NCBI GenBank assembly: GCA_035235625.1
Contig: CP141148.1
Coordinates: forward strand, 1-64,000
Length of the DNA stretch: 64,000 nt
Direction of reading: 5' to 3'
From: Saururus chinensis
Lineage: Eukaryota; Streptophyta; Magnoliopsida; Piperales; Saururaceae
Shown here: positions 25,731-37,237 of the stretch, piece after piece
How the letters are laid out: every line of letters begins with the position of its first letter
Position numbering within the stretch: position 1 is the first letter of the stretch
Program-made: the position numbers and the translations under genes
Notes under the pieces: model-generated
Told to the model about the DNA's origin: nothing
The model's database searches: none
Seen by the model: only the letters and a program-made list of their open reading frames with translations

Positions 25731-26380
25731 AATGGCGGTTGGTAGAGGACTCTTGATGATCATTCATTGCCAACACACCTCTCCAGCCCAGGCTCTCCTC
25801 CCTTTTCACCACCACGGCCTCCGTAGCCGCAACCGACTCCGAGCACCCGGCGAGGAATGAGGAGTGGTGAGATCTCCCTCCTACCCAGACTATTATTACG
25901 TTGGACCTCTTGTTTGCCGTGACGGTGGAGCTCCAATGACATGGAGGTTGAAGACAAGTCGACAACGTCATCGACAGAGACGAAGGGCGACTCTAAGGGC
26001 CTAAGGTTGGTGCACCTGCTCAGCCTCCCGGAAATAATCCTCAATAGACAACCTCCTGGAAACATACCAAGATGTCTCAAGCTCAGCCATCCCATCTCTC
26101 ACTTGATATATATATTCCCATTTCATGCTCCCATCTCTCAGTTGATATCCCCACTTGAGCGCTTCATGTTGCATGCTTGGACATGCAGCAAGTAGTTGCA
26201 GCCATGCAGAACACCACAACCACCTTTCCCATCGACATCCTCTCTGCCACCATGGCTAGCGCCTCGACTATAGCCAAAGCCTCCGATGAATTCACCACGA
26301 TCCTCCTCCAACGTACAGTGCCTCCCACTATCTTCTTTATTTTGGTCTCTTTCGCCTTCTTCCTCCTCCAACTCCGGTCC
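25731..26380 (+). other. Gene-like fragment, unidentified
   Basis: A CCCT-rich leader precedes an ATG at 25731. A second frame from 25941 reads MEVEDKSTTSSTETKGDSKG then LRLVHLL, faintly like the start of a GRAS domain, but the likeness ends there. A frame at 26177-26380 has a hydrophobic stretch (TIFFILVSFAFFLLQL) and runs into the copia LTR. I cannot identify a gene; it may be captured exon pieces inside the Stowaway-like element. Confidence 0.25.
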
Positions 26381-27495
26381 TGTGGAGTGGCCGGCCAACA
26401 GTGGAAGCAGTGGTGGGAGAGGTTGGTGCACAAAAAATTGAATCTTTAAATAAGATCTACACATACATGCAATTCTAATTACAATTAGCAATAACCATGC
26501 ATATATTATTTAATCAAAGGAATATATAATTAACATGGAATTAATACGTACTAACCTTGGGCTTGATCCAGCCCTAGCACACCCTCTTCTTGAAGATCTA
26601 ATCCACCAAATGATAGATCTACTCAAATAAACAAGAGAAGCAAGGATTACCTTCAACGATTTATGTGTTGATCCCTTCTAGCCTTGATCTTGGAGTCAAT
26701 TTCAGCAAAGCCTCTCTTTCAAGCCTCAAATCAGTGAGCTCCTCTTCCAACCTTGCACTACACACTGTAGGAGAAGGAAGGGAGCTTCTAGAGGAAGAAG
26801 AAGGGGCGGCCAACTCTAGTACAAGAGAAAAACCACAACTCAACAAAGGAGAGAGGAGGGGGGCGACCTTGAGAGAGAGAGAGAAGGGAAGAGGGGATGA
26901 ATTCAAAAATGAATTCTTAGATCCACCAAAGAGGGGGGCGTCCCATTTAGTTTGGGAATAAGGGAGAATATTCTCCCTTATTCTCTCCCTCTCCATAAAT
27001 CTCCTTCCTTTCCATATATGGCACGTGCCAGAAATAGACATCCTCTCATGGGCTCACTGAACGGGCTCAAGACAATGGGCTTAAACGCTAAAGACACTGG
27101 CTTAATACAAAGGGTCATACACAACGGGTGCAGGCTTTGTCTCACAGAGCCCTTGGAGGCCTGACCCCCTGCACACGGCCAAGACCGTGACAGGGTCGAC
27201 CCCACGCATACTACGTGTCCTACCCTCCAACACCTAATTCGCGCGACTGGGCCCCACAATGTGTAAATGCACACCTAGATGTATGTCTAGTGTATGTGTG
27301 TGACATGTGTGGGTCCCATACGAATTATGTGTAACGAGGAATCAAGTGGTGTTGGCGCGTCCGCCCCCACCACCCTAGGACCATGTGCCCCGTACCGGTT
27401 CACCCGGACTGCGACACGTTGGACCAAACCGGGCCCGAGCCCATACCATGGTCCAACATCCCCCACTATGGGTGAAGGGCTCATATGGTCCAACA
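26381..27495 (-). repeat. Copia 3' LTR, 1115 bp
   Basis: Reads TGTTGGACCATATGAG from 27495 to CCACTCCACA at 26381 on the minus strand. Its left 232 bp match 40046-40277 with few changes. ORFs inside it (26661-27274) have no recognisable domain. Confidence 0.88.
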
Positions 27496-27505
27496 GTGAT
27501 CAACA

Positions 27506-29494
27506 CTAGTCCTGTCGAAGACCAATGCTTTGAGCGTGCTTAGAAAATAGATCCGTTGTTAAGGCCTTAGTAAACGGATCTGTCAACATCTCAAAAGTAG
27601 GAAGATGACTCACAGTCACTTTTCCTCTCTGTAGCATGTCGAAGATGTAATAGTAATGCACCTCAATGTGCTTACCCCTGGCACTGATCTCCCCATTCTT
27701 AAGTGTTGACACTGTAGCCAGATTATCGTAATACATCTGGACAGGAGCATCAGTCCAATTTTCTAGCCCCAATTTAGCTAGAAATTCCTTAATCCAAACT
27801 GCCTGGGAAGCTGCAATACTGCATGCATAAAACTCAGCTTCCATCGTAGACTTAGAAACACTCTTTTGTTTCTTGCTTGCCCACGATATAGCACCGCCTC
27901 CAAACATGAAGACATATCCAGCAGTGGATTTCCTGTCATTTGGATCCCCCGCATAGTCTGAATCACTATATCCAGCCAATGACAAACTTTTCGCCTGATA
28001 GGTGAGTTTTAAACTCTTAGACCCTAATAAGTATCGAAATACCCTCTTCACTGCTTGCCAGTGTTGAAGACCAGGGTCTGCTTGGTAACGGCTTAACAAG
28101 CTTACCACAAAACTCAAATCAGGTCGAATACAGGTCATGGCATACATCAAGCTGCCAATAGCCTGTGCATATGGCACTGACTCCATCTGGAGTCGATCTT
28201 CCACTGACCAAGGAGCCATACTCTTAGACAACACAGTACCCTTGTATATAGGGGATTCAATGGTTTTCCAACCAATGACATTGAAGCATTTGAGAACTCT
28301 CTCTATGTATGATTCTTGAGATATACTAAGCTTCCTAGCTTTTCTATCTCTGTCAATTTTCATCCCTAGGATATAGGATGCCTCACCCATGTCTTTCATC
28401 TCAAACAGGGTTTTGAGCCACTCCTTTAAACTGACTATCATACTAAGATCATTCCCCATCAAGAGTATGTCATCTACACATAATGACAACATCATATACC
28501 TTGTCCCATCCCGGAAGGTATAGACACAATGATCGTGTTTGTTCACTATGAACTCATACTCACTAATCACCTTGTGAAAAATGAAGTACCATTGCCTGGG
28601 AGATTGTTTTAGGCCATACAATGATTTTATGAGCTTGCACACCTTGTGTTCCTCTCCAGGAATCACATAACCCTCAGGTTGTTCCATGTAAATCTCCTCC
28701 TCTAAATCTCCATTTAGGAAGGCAGTCTTTACATCCATTTGGTGCAACTCTAAATCAAAGTAAGCAACGCATGCTAAGAGACATCTAATCGAGTCAAATC
28801 TTAACACCGGTGAGTATGTCTCCTTAAAGTCCATCCCATACACTTGGGTGAACCCTTTGGCCACTAATCTCGCCTTGTATTTATCTATAGACCCATCAGC
28901 CTTAAGCTTCTTTTTGAAGATCCATTTACACCCAATAGGCTTTCGCCCTTCAGGTGGATCCACTATCTCCCAGACCTTATTCTTTAGGATAGAGTCCATC
29001 TCTTCCTGAATAGCAACCTGCCATTCTTGAGCATCTGGAAGACTTAAAGTTTGCTCAAGGGTAATAGGGTCATCTAGAATAGGTTCATCTAACGTGACGT
29101 TGTCCTCCCCTAGCATTGTATAGAAGTCCCTCAACAGAATTGAAGGTCTTCTTTCCCTCAATGCCCTGGGTTCTGGTTCAGTTTGGTTTTGATCTGATCC
29201 AATTACTTCCTCTGGGGAAGTACTAGGACCAGCCTCTTTAACCACCTCAAACAAATCAACTTTCTTGTTAGGAATTCTAAGGTTTAATTCATCTTCCAAG
29301 AAATAAGCATCTCTAGATTCAACAACCCCCACTGTCCCATCCGTGTGGTGAACCACAAATCTGTACCCCTTAGAGTGATCACAGTAACCAATAAAGTTAC
29401 ACTTTATGGTCTTGGGGTCTAGCTTTGACCTATGCTGGTCAGGCACCTTTATGTGTGCCCTAGACCCCCACACTCTAAGATGCCCTAAGTTTGG
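27506..29494 (-). CDS. Copia pol C-terminal part: integrase end, RT, RNase H
   Basis: This is the longest open frame in the window (655 codons from the first ATG at 29473). It begins in the integrase tail (KVPDQHRSKLDPKTIKCNF, GYRF), passes the acidic linker, and continues with the RT: WEIVDPPEGRKPIGCKWIFK, AFLNGDLEEEIYMEQPEGYV, and the active site LSLCVDDILLMGND. RNase H follows with GYSDSDYAGDPNDRKSTAGY and KSTMEAEFYA, ending in the usual tail. All catalytic motifs that I can recognise are present. It is part of a polyprotein; ATG at 29473 is only the first after the TGA at 29497-29495, not a true start. Confidence 0.92.
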   Translation of the reverse strand, partial: PNLGHLRVWGSRAHIKVPDQHRSKLDPKTIKCNFIGYCDHSKGYRFVVHHTDGTVGVVESRDAYFLEDELNLRIPNKKVDLFEVVKEAGPSTSPEEVIGSDQNQTEPEPRALRERRPSILLRDFYTMLGEDNVTLDEPILDDPITLEQTLSLPDAQEWQVAIQEEMDSILKNKVWEIVDPPEGRKPIGCKWIFKKKLKADGSIDKYKARLVAKGFTQVYGMDFKETYSPVLRFDSIRCLLACVAYFDLELHQMDVKTAFLNGDLEEEIYMEQPEGYVIPGEEHKVCKLIKSLYGLKQSPRQWYFIFHKVISEYEFIVNKHDHCVYTFRDGTRYMMLSLCVDDILLMGNDLSMIVSLKEWLKTLFEMKDMGEASYILGMKIDRDRKARKLSISQESYIERVLKCFNVIGWKTIESPIYKGTVLSKSMAPWSVEDRLQMESVPYAQAIGSLMYAMTCIRPDLSFVVSLLSRYQADPGLQHWQAVKRVFRYLLGSKSLKLTYQAKSLSLAGYSDSDYAGDPNDRKSTAGYVFMFGGGAISWASKKQKSVSKSTMEAEFYACSIAASQAVWIKEFLAKLGLENWTDAPVQMYYDNLATVSTLKNGEISARGKHIEVHYYYIFDMLQRGKVTVSHLPTFEMLTDPFTKALTTDLFSKHAQSIGLRQD

Positions 29495-30132
29495 ACGTCA
29501 ACCCGTCCATAACTCATAAGGTGTCCATTGGACTACCTTTGTTGGTACACGATTAAGAATGTACACGGCGGTGTCTAAAGCCTCACCCCAGAAGTTAGTT
29601 CCTAACTCAGAGTGATTTAACATGGACCTTACCATGTCCATAAGCGTCCTATTACGCCTTTCTGCCACTCCATTTTGCTGTGGAGTGTACAGTAGGGTGT
29701 ACTGGTGAACTATTCCCTGATCGGTACAAAAATCTTTAAACATGTCAGAGGTGTACTCGCCACCCCTGTCAGTCTTCAGGATTTTTACTTTCCTGCCTAA
29801 CTGAGTTTCTACCTCAACTTTAAATTCCTTATTAAATACATGCACCCGTATCTTGAATAGTCATCAATGAACGTAATAAAATACGTCATACTTCTGTGGG
29901 TTTGAACATTCAGGGGCCCACAGATATCATAATGTACCACCCCTAACAGTTCATTTGCCCTTTGTCCCTTTTGAAAGGATTGCCTGCTCATCTTACCCGA
30001 TAACCAATCCTCGCACACACGAAGGTCTTTGGATATTTTGGGTAATAACCCAGCGCTCGACATACGATGTAGTTTATTTACATTTACATAGCACAAACGC
30101 ATATGCCAAAGCAATTCATCATCCATAGACAA
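29495..30132 (-). pseudogene. Copia integrase, frameshifted
   Basis: Two frames cover the integrase. 30132-29809 holds the GAG-pre-integrase region (WHMRLCYVNVNKLHRM, CEDWLSGK) and the first catalytic D ([15 protein letters not shown]). A shift near 29845 moves to 29845-29498, with the second D and E ([32 protein letters not shown]). It ends at a TGA at 29497-29495, most simply from CGA, after which pol continues in the same frame. Not functional as read. Confidence 0.9.
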
Positions 30133-30602
30133 AACAATATACTCAGAAACGCTTATTCATTAGATTCAGAAGAGTTCATTACATCTAAGTAGTACAATCC
30201 ATTAATTAAATAAGCAGTAAATAAAACAGTCCCACCCTTGCCCACAGTTGCCTTACTCCCCTTGAACCTAACCTCAAACCCCTTCTTGGTCAGAATAGGG
30301 ATTGAAATCAGGTTCCTCCTGATGGAAGGAGCAAAAAGCACATTTGTCAGGACAAGGTTAGACCCATTCTTCAGAGGAATCCTGTAGCTCCCCATAGCCT
30401 CCACCTCGCAGTACGTGTTGTTCCCCATGAAGACTTTGTTCTGGCCTGGAATCAGATTTTCCCTGGAGTGGGAAACATGTACAGTAGCTCCTGAATCCAG
30501 CCACCAAGTCTTCTCCTTGATGTCAGCAAGCATCACCTCAGAGACAACATAGACGATATCCTCGCTCTTGCCCTTGTCCTTGCTTGAATGGCTATCCTTC
30601 TA
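30133..30602 (-). pseudogene. Copia protease region
   Basis: WWLDSGATVHVSHSRENLI marks the aspartic protease (DSGA), and YCEVEAMGSYRIPL the flap side. The frame is that of the zinc knuckle upstream after a TAG at 30602-30600. It ends at ESNE with a stop near 30153, and the integrase follows in another frame. Confidence 0.88.
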
Positions 30603-30791
30603 GGGATAGTTAGCCTTGAAGTGACCCATCTGGCCACACTTGAAACATGCACCTTTGGGTTTGTCGTTCCCTTTACCAGTGCCCTTGTTCTGAGGCTTCT
30701 TCCCCTTCTTCTTGAAAGCTTTCTTAGATGGATCAGGCCCCTGTCCACCTTTCTTTCCCCCACCAAAGTTGTGTACCAGGTTGGCAGTAGC
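30603..30791 (-). pseudogene. Copia gag, C-terminal part with zinc knuckle
   Basis: A lysine- and glycine-rich stretch (KKAFKKKGKKPQNKG) precedes the CCHC knuckle CFKCGQMGHFKANYP. Its upstream half is 7.5 kb away at 38942-38320, because the solo LTR landed between Ser-Ala and Thr codons. The frame would be continuous if the insert and one GTAGC were removed. Confidence 0.9.
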
Positions 30792-32559
30792 TGTAATGTC
30801 CCTGATTTTTCTACGGTTTTCTGTGATTTTTCTGCCATTTTTCTGGTCATTTTCGGCAGGAAAATGTGACGTTTCAGCGTATGTGTATTTGTATATTTTC
30901 CCCATATTTATACCCGTAGAGTCGGGTGTGGGGCTTAGTCACGGGCCTTGCTGCTCGCTTACGGCACAAATTTTGGAGGTTTGACGCGTAACTAGTAAGT
31001 TAACGTGCGTTGGATACGTTGGAAAAGAAAAAAAATAAAAAAATAAAAAGGAAAAAAGGGATCGGGATTGCGATCCCGATCCAGAACCCGGATGGTGAAC
31101 AGTGTGCCGCCCCCCCCGTCCCGTCTGTTCCCTGTGCCCGGCCGCCGGCAGGCCGCAGGACGCCGGCACAGGCTCCGCCCCGACGGTGCGACGTCAAGGG
31201 GCCACCGCCCCGGCCGCGCCGCCTCCTCCCCCGGTTAGACTCTCCCCTCTCTGTTTCACTTGCGCCGCCGTTGCCGTGAGCCGGCGAGGGCCGGCCGGCC
31301 GCCCACGGCTCCGCCATGGGTCGGCGACGGCGGGAGGACACCCCTCCCGGCCCGGTGGGTCTCCATTCCGCCGCCTTGCCCTCTTTCCCCCTCTCTGCCC
31401 TGTTGTGGCCGGAGCTTTGTTTGGACGAATTGGGGCCGCGGGCGGCGAGCCACGGCCGGCTGTGCTCCATCCGGCCCAGCCTTGGTCCAGCGATGGTAAT
31501 TGGCGACCTTTCCCGACCCAATTTTGCCTCCGCCCAGCTGCACAGCTCCGGCCTCTCCTCCCTTCTTCACTGTTCCAGGCTCCATTCCGCTGGTTCCCTA
31601 TGTCAATCACTATCGTGGGCTGACAATGGCCAACCAGACCCCGATTCGGCACCGCCTTACTCCGGCGATGGCGAGGAGCCACTCCTCTCGGCCGTAGGGG
31701 GCCTCTGCTGTAACGTCCCGGATTTTTATTACGATTTTTTGCTATTTTTATCTGATCATTTTCAGCGATATATTGTGATGCTTCGGCGTATGTGGCCTCG
31801 GTATTCGTAACCATAGAGCCGGGTCTCGGGTCAGTCGTGGGCCACGGGCCTCGACACTCGCTTCTAGCGTGAAAAATTGTTGAAGATCGGAACTGCAGAG
31901 GATAAGTAAGAAAAAGAAAAAAAATAGAGAAACGAGCCCGAGCCCGATCCAGAGACTTCTGGATGTGAACAGTGCACTGTTTCCCCCCTTCACCAGCGTC
32001 TCTCTCTCCCAGCCACCGCCGGCCGCTAGTGGGCTGCAGGGCCGCCGCCACCGGCTCCGCCCCGGCCGTGCGACGGCAGGGGGACCGCCGTCCCGGCCCT
32101 ATGGCCTCTCCGCCCCGCTTCTCCCCTGTTTTCCCCGATTCCGCCTCTCCCTCTGTCTCGTGACTTGGACGGCGCCGGCGGTGGCCGGTGGGCTTCACCC
32201 GGCCTCCGTCCGGCCAGTCTCAGGCCGGCGACGATAGGGCTGCCGCCCTGGCCAGTCCCGCCGGTTCCCCCACTTGTTTTCCCCCGGTAAGCTCTCTCTC
32301 CCTCTCACTGTGTTGTGTACTGCCGCCGCCGTGGGCCGCCGAGGGCCGGCCGGCCACGGCTCTGCCCTGGGCCGGCGACTGTGGGAGGCCACCCATCCCG
32401 GCCCCACTTGGCCTCTGCTCCGCCGCCCCACCTATTTTCTGCCTCTGCTCTTTTTTCGCCAGTGAACTGTTTTTGTTCAACAGTAGCCGCCGACGGCGAA
32501 CTACGCCCGATCGGACCTCCGTCCAGCCCCGCCTTGGTCCAGCGAAGGTAGTGGACCAC

Positions 32560-33289
32560 TGATCGTTTATAATTAAACCCTTTGCAAGTGTACAAGGTAA
32601 TTGTACTAGGATAAGTATTTAAGGGTTGTCGAACCTCAGGGACGGATGGGTTATCACTAAATCTAAAAAGGAATTTGCTGATTAAAAACTAAAACAAACT
32701 TAAACTTAAATTAAGCAAAAGAAAGAAATCAACTAATTTAAAATAAGAGATTAATTTGATGGAAATTACTTACGTTATGCCGATCGATCGCCCTGCATGC
32801 CCGATCGATCGGCTACACTATATTTTTATCTGAATTCACGTTATCCCGATCGATCGCCCTACATGCCCGATCGATCGGCTACAGTGTTTCTGTTTTACCA
32901 GACTGTTCATATTCTGTTCATTAAGCTTTCCTTCATGTCCATATTAATTTCTAACTTGTTTATAACTCCGAAAAGTTGTCCAAATCGCTTTAAAGCATGT
33001 GAAGACTATTTTTAAGCATTTCAAACATTATCCAAGTACTTCAATAAGTGCACTTTACCTACAAAATATAAAATACCATATTTTAGACATGTAGAATATA
33101 ATTAAAATTCCAACTTTATTTAAATACACATCTAAACTACTAATAACTACAAAATTATTAATAATTAAACTAAAATACTAATATCTAGCTTAATCTAAAT
33201 AAACCATAACTAACTCTAAATTAACCTAATCTATACTAGCAAATAAGGTAAAAAGACATATAAAATATATATAGATGTCATACTTATCA
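32560..33289 (-). mobile_element. Solo LTR G, 730 bp, TSD ACCAC, inside LTR B2
   Basis: Ends TGATCGTTTA and TTATCA with ACCAC on both sides (32555-32559, 33290-33294). It is a deletion version of 60780-62198: about 690 bp, including the TATA box, are absent. It carries two tandem copies of a unit with paired CCGATCGATCG words (32786-32880). Confidence 0.93.
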
Positions 33290-33294
33290 ACCAC

Positions 33295-36200
33295 CTCTCC
33301 CCACCCGGTTCCACCTCCGCCCTTCCTCTTTCCTTCGGCCAGACACTTCCATCCGGTCCCCTGTTTTGGCCCCTGTGTGTTTGGGACTACCGGCGCCGGA
33401 AGTTGCTGCCTTTGGCCGAAGACGGCTCAGCCTGGCCTTCGTCCAGCCAGCCGCGGTCCAGTGACTGCAAGGCCGACCCCCAGCTAGCTCGGCTGCCCCC
33501 TTGGCCGCTCCGCCCGGTTTGATTTGCATCCTATTGTGGGTGGATTCTTCGTTGAGTTGTCGCCACTGTCGTTGGCCGGTGAGGCCAACCCGGTCGCTGT
33601 GGGCTCCGCCCCGGCCTGGCGATGGCCCGGGGATGGCCCCATCCGGACCGGTTCAGCCTCCGTCCCCTCCACTTTGTCGGAGCCCGATCCGCATCCCTTG
33701 CTCGGGTGCTCTCACTCGAAAAAACCGAGCCTTTGCTCCTCACGGTGTTATTTATCCGACGTGTTGCCGTTGACTTTGGCCGTCACCTCTGGCCGGAGAT
33801 AGCTCCTCCTGACCGCTAGGGCCACGATGGAGTCGGCCAGAGCCACCAGTAACCCCTGTTCGTCGTTGTGCCCCTAGGGTTTTCCACCCGTTATGGGCCA
33901 TGGAGCATCGTTGGATGTCGAACACCTTGGACCACCTTTGTGTGGCGGGTCTCAGCCTGGGGATGGCTGGCCACCCTAGTGCGGCACCGCCCCTCTTCTT
34001 TCGGCATGGGTCAGGTTCCCCTCTGCCGATTGTGTCTGACTGCTCTATAGTGAGCACCACGTGTTGCCCTTTGACCGTCTTACCCTTGCCGGTCGCCGAT
34101 TGGCCTCTAGTTGGCCTGCCTCGGCACGGCAACGGCAAAGGCCGTATTGTCGGTCACCACCCTTGGGCATGACCCTACCGCCCTTTCGAGTTTTGGGCCG
34201 ACACCGTCTAGCCCTCTCTCCCCTCCCTTTGGCCACGTGTGCAAGTAGCCACGTGTGCGGGTTGGGTATTGGTGCCGCTTTGGCACCGCCCGACCGTCTG
34301 ATGGCTCTGCCATCATCTGGAGTTGACATCAGAGTCCTCCACCACCGCTCCTCCGTCCTTGAGTGTCGCCCTCCACCCTCATGTGGGCCCTTGTGAACAT
34401 GAAATCGACGGCCAATTTCAACGTCTTGTGACCGGTTGTGTATTTTTCAACCGCTGGTCGAATTTTAGTGAGTACACCCTGCCTTCCGGTTGCACCTGCC
34501 ACTCGTTGGCACGATCTTTCTCCCGGCCGCCCCTAGTGTGCCGCTGTGGATCGCGGATTTTGCCGCGTTGATTTTGACATCCCATTTGGCCGTGTGTAGT
34601 TCTGGCGCTTCCTAAACCTCGGGACAGCAGCTCTCTCAGCTGGGCAATGGTTTTGACCGCCGACTCCACCACCGACGCCGCCACCGTCGTGTGCTCGCCA
34701 TCAAACGTCATGATTACGAGGTAGGGGAGCTTTGAACTCGTAAATTCATGACGGCATGCTTTGAATGAGTAGCCGCATGCTAGGCTTGTATGATTCCATG
34801 ATTCGGATATTAAATCATGACATGTATGAATGATGTGAGATAGTGAATTATGCCACATTGAGATACATATATGTATGTATGTAAGTTGTCAACATGTTTT
34901 ATGTGTGTGTATGATGTATGATGTATGCACTAGCGATGGCTAGCGAAGATGTTAGTGTGCTATGTATGCGTATGATGTACGATGGACATGCTAGTGATGG
35001 CTAGCGATGTCAAGTAAGTTACGTATATGGACTGTGTGGGCAGAGGTATGGGCGATGGACGGTAAGATTGGTAAGGGTCTGGTATGAAGTTGGATGTGGA
35101 TTTGGATGTGTAAGCGCATGACGGAAGACAGAGAAAGTAAGTTTGAGGAGCGAGGATTTGAGATGGGTTAGTTTGGTTTGGAGTATATGTCAGGGGTTCG
35201 GTAAGTACGAAGACTTAGGCTTGGAGCCTTATGAGGGTTTATTAGACAGTAAGAGCGTGCATAATTGTACAAGCATAACGTACAAATTATGAAGTGAAAA
35301 GTAAGAATAATAAGTGAGGTATTAAGTAAGAGGATGATAACGGGGATCTGCTGTGAGGAGCTCAGTTTGAAGATGTAAGTAAAGTGTCTGACCGTAAGGT
35401 GGATGTCAGAGGTTGTATGAGTATGTAAGGATCTGTGTACGGTGAGCTATGTTGTGGCTTGGACAAGTAAGTGAAGTCTGTTGCCCCGACGAACTAGGGT
35501 TCGGATCGGGCTCAGCTTCAGTTTGATCAGTCGAGGACTGAGTTTGTGTGGCATAATTGTACCGCATAATATACTTAATTCAAATTTGAATTATGAGAAC
35601 GTTAATAATAGCGTTGTGAGTTTGAGACCTGAGGGTTCGACAGATTAAGTTCCGTGTTTGAGCTAGCCGATAATGAATCGGCTGAGCACTTCTTGTGTCT
35701 TGCCATGGTGGTTTCCTGCGGGATTTTGTCTGAGTGCTATATTGAGCATCGGACGTCTGATGCTCTGTTGAGAGCGATGTATGTTTGATTTGGTTTGCGT
35801 GCTGTATAAGTCCAGACGTTTGATGCTCTGTTGAGAGCGAAGTATGTTTTTGGTTCGGTCTGTGTGCTGTACAAGCCCAGACGTTTGATGCTCTGTTGAG
35901 AGCGTTGTATGTTTCCGCCCAAGAGTGGCACTATACGTTTCTGCCCAAGTGGCACTGTATGTTTTTTGCCCAAGAGTGGCAATGGCACTATAAGACCCAT
36001 TATGGTGGGCAATTCTCTGGCACTATAAGACCCATTATGGTGGGCAATTCTATGGCACTATAAGACCCCTTATGTGTGGGCAATTCTATGACCCCTTGTG
36101 TGGGTGTATGTTTGCGCGCTCAGGTAGGTAGTATCATGGATCTACTCTTACCTGTTTGATCCTGTGCCCCATGAGCATAGGTGTACCTTACCTTCGGAAA

Positions 36201-37237
36201 AGTCCATGGCGTCTAGTCACTCCCCGGAGGTTAAGGTGATGCCCCAGTGGCATTCTTTTCCTTTTCGACGTTGGAGCTTATTAGCTGTAATGAGCTTCAG
36301 TGGTCGATAGTATGGATACGACTGTATGACTGAGTTTGTGCGTTTCTGAGTAAGCGTATGATGATGAGTATGTGCACGACTGTAAGATTGAGGATGAGTA
36401 CGACTGTAAGAGTGTGAGTTTGAGCACGACTGTAAGAGTTTGAATATGAGGACTAAGAGTAAGTGTAAGATTGTACGAGTAAGGTCGTACGAGTAGGTGT
36501 AAGACTGTACAAGTAAGGGTAAGATTGTACGAGTAAGGTCGTACAAGTTGAGTAAGTTGTATGAGTTAGCGTATGTTGGTACGAGTATGTTTGTAAGACC
36601 CTGATTAAGGGTGTTTGTATGAGTTTGGTTTCATGGTATGCTATGCATGATTAGTTGGATATGAGCATAATTGTTATACGTTGTTTGCCTCATGTTGTGT
36701 TGCATGACGCATGATTTATGAACTTTTGAGTTCACCGTTTGGGATTTCCCCTACTGGGTATTTTCCTACTGAGTATGAAAATACTCACCCTACTTCTTTT
36801 AGCCCCGTTGTTCGGGAGGCTTTTGCAGGTTGTGTTGGAGAGCTCCTGAAGTTGAATGCTCATCTCTGCGGTGGATTGTTTCCCCCTGGACTCAAGTATA
36901 TGGGTGTCACGACCTGATGTATTTGATGAGATTTAAGTGTATGTATTCTAGACTTTTAATTTGGATCATATAGTAGACTGTTTATGGGACTTGTACTCGG
37001 GGACGCCTGGGAGTTATTTGTATTTGAAAATCCATGATCATGGTAATTTAGTCGTACGTGTGTTTTTGAGTAGCGCCTGAGGATATGTGATTTGACGGTA
37101 CGATGTTTAACCATATGAGGTTTTAAAATTATAAACTGTTTATACAGGTTTTGATTTTGTCATTTTGACTCCGATTTATCGTATAAAATTTTTTTTTGAG
37201 TTTTAAGAAAAAGGGATGAAAAATCTCAGGCGTTACA
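33295..37237 (+). repeat. Body of LTR B2 with minisatellite blocks
   Basis: The GC-rich part runs to 34600 and includes the unbroken target site of solo LTR C (34608-34630). Then block 1 at 34910-35030, block 2 at 35750-35905, blocks 3-4 at 35905-36110, block 5 at 36300-36600, and TGAGTATGAAAATACTCA at 36770-36787. ORFs in it are chance frames. Confidence 0.8.

Larger units (their letters stand above)
31709..37237 (+). mobile_element. Solo LTR B2, family A, TSD TCTGC, inside LTR O
   Basis: Starts TGTAACGTCCCGGATTTTTA and ends CTCAGGCGTTACA, with TCTGC at 31704-31708 and 37238-37242. It is 5529 bp with an inner insertion of family G. The 3' half carries minisatellite blocks 1 to 5 (34910-36600) and the stem-loop pair (36770-36820). 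No genes. Confidence 0.93.

Noticed and set aside
25941-26195. GRAS-family gene start
   Set aside because: Only about 15 residues are reminiscent of the domain start, and no GRAS motif follows; kept as an unidentified fragment.
31010-32600. ORFs up to 334 codons rich in Pro, Arg and Gly
   Set aside because: GC-rich LTR sequence gives long chance frames on both strands. The longest crosses the LTR boundary at 31709, so it cannot be an old gene.
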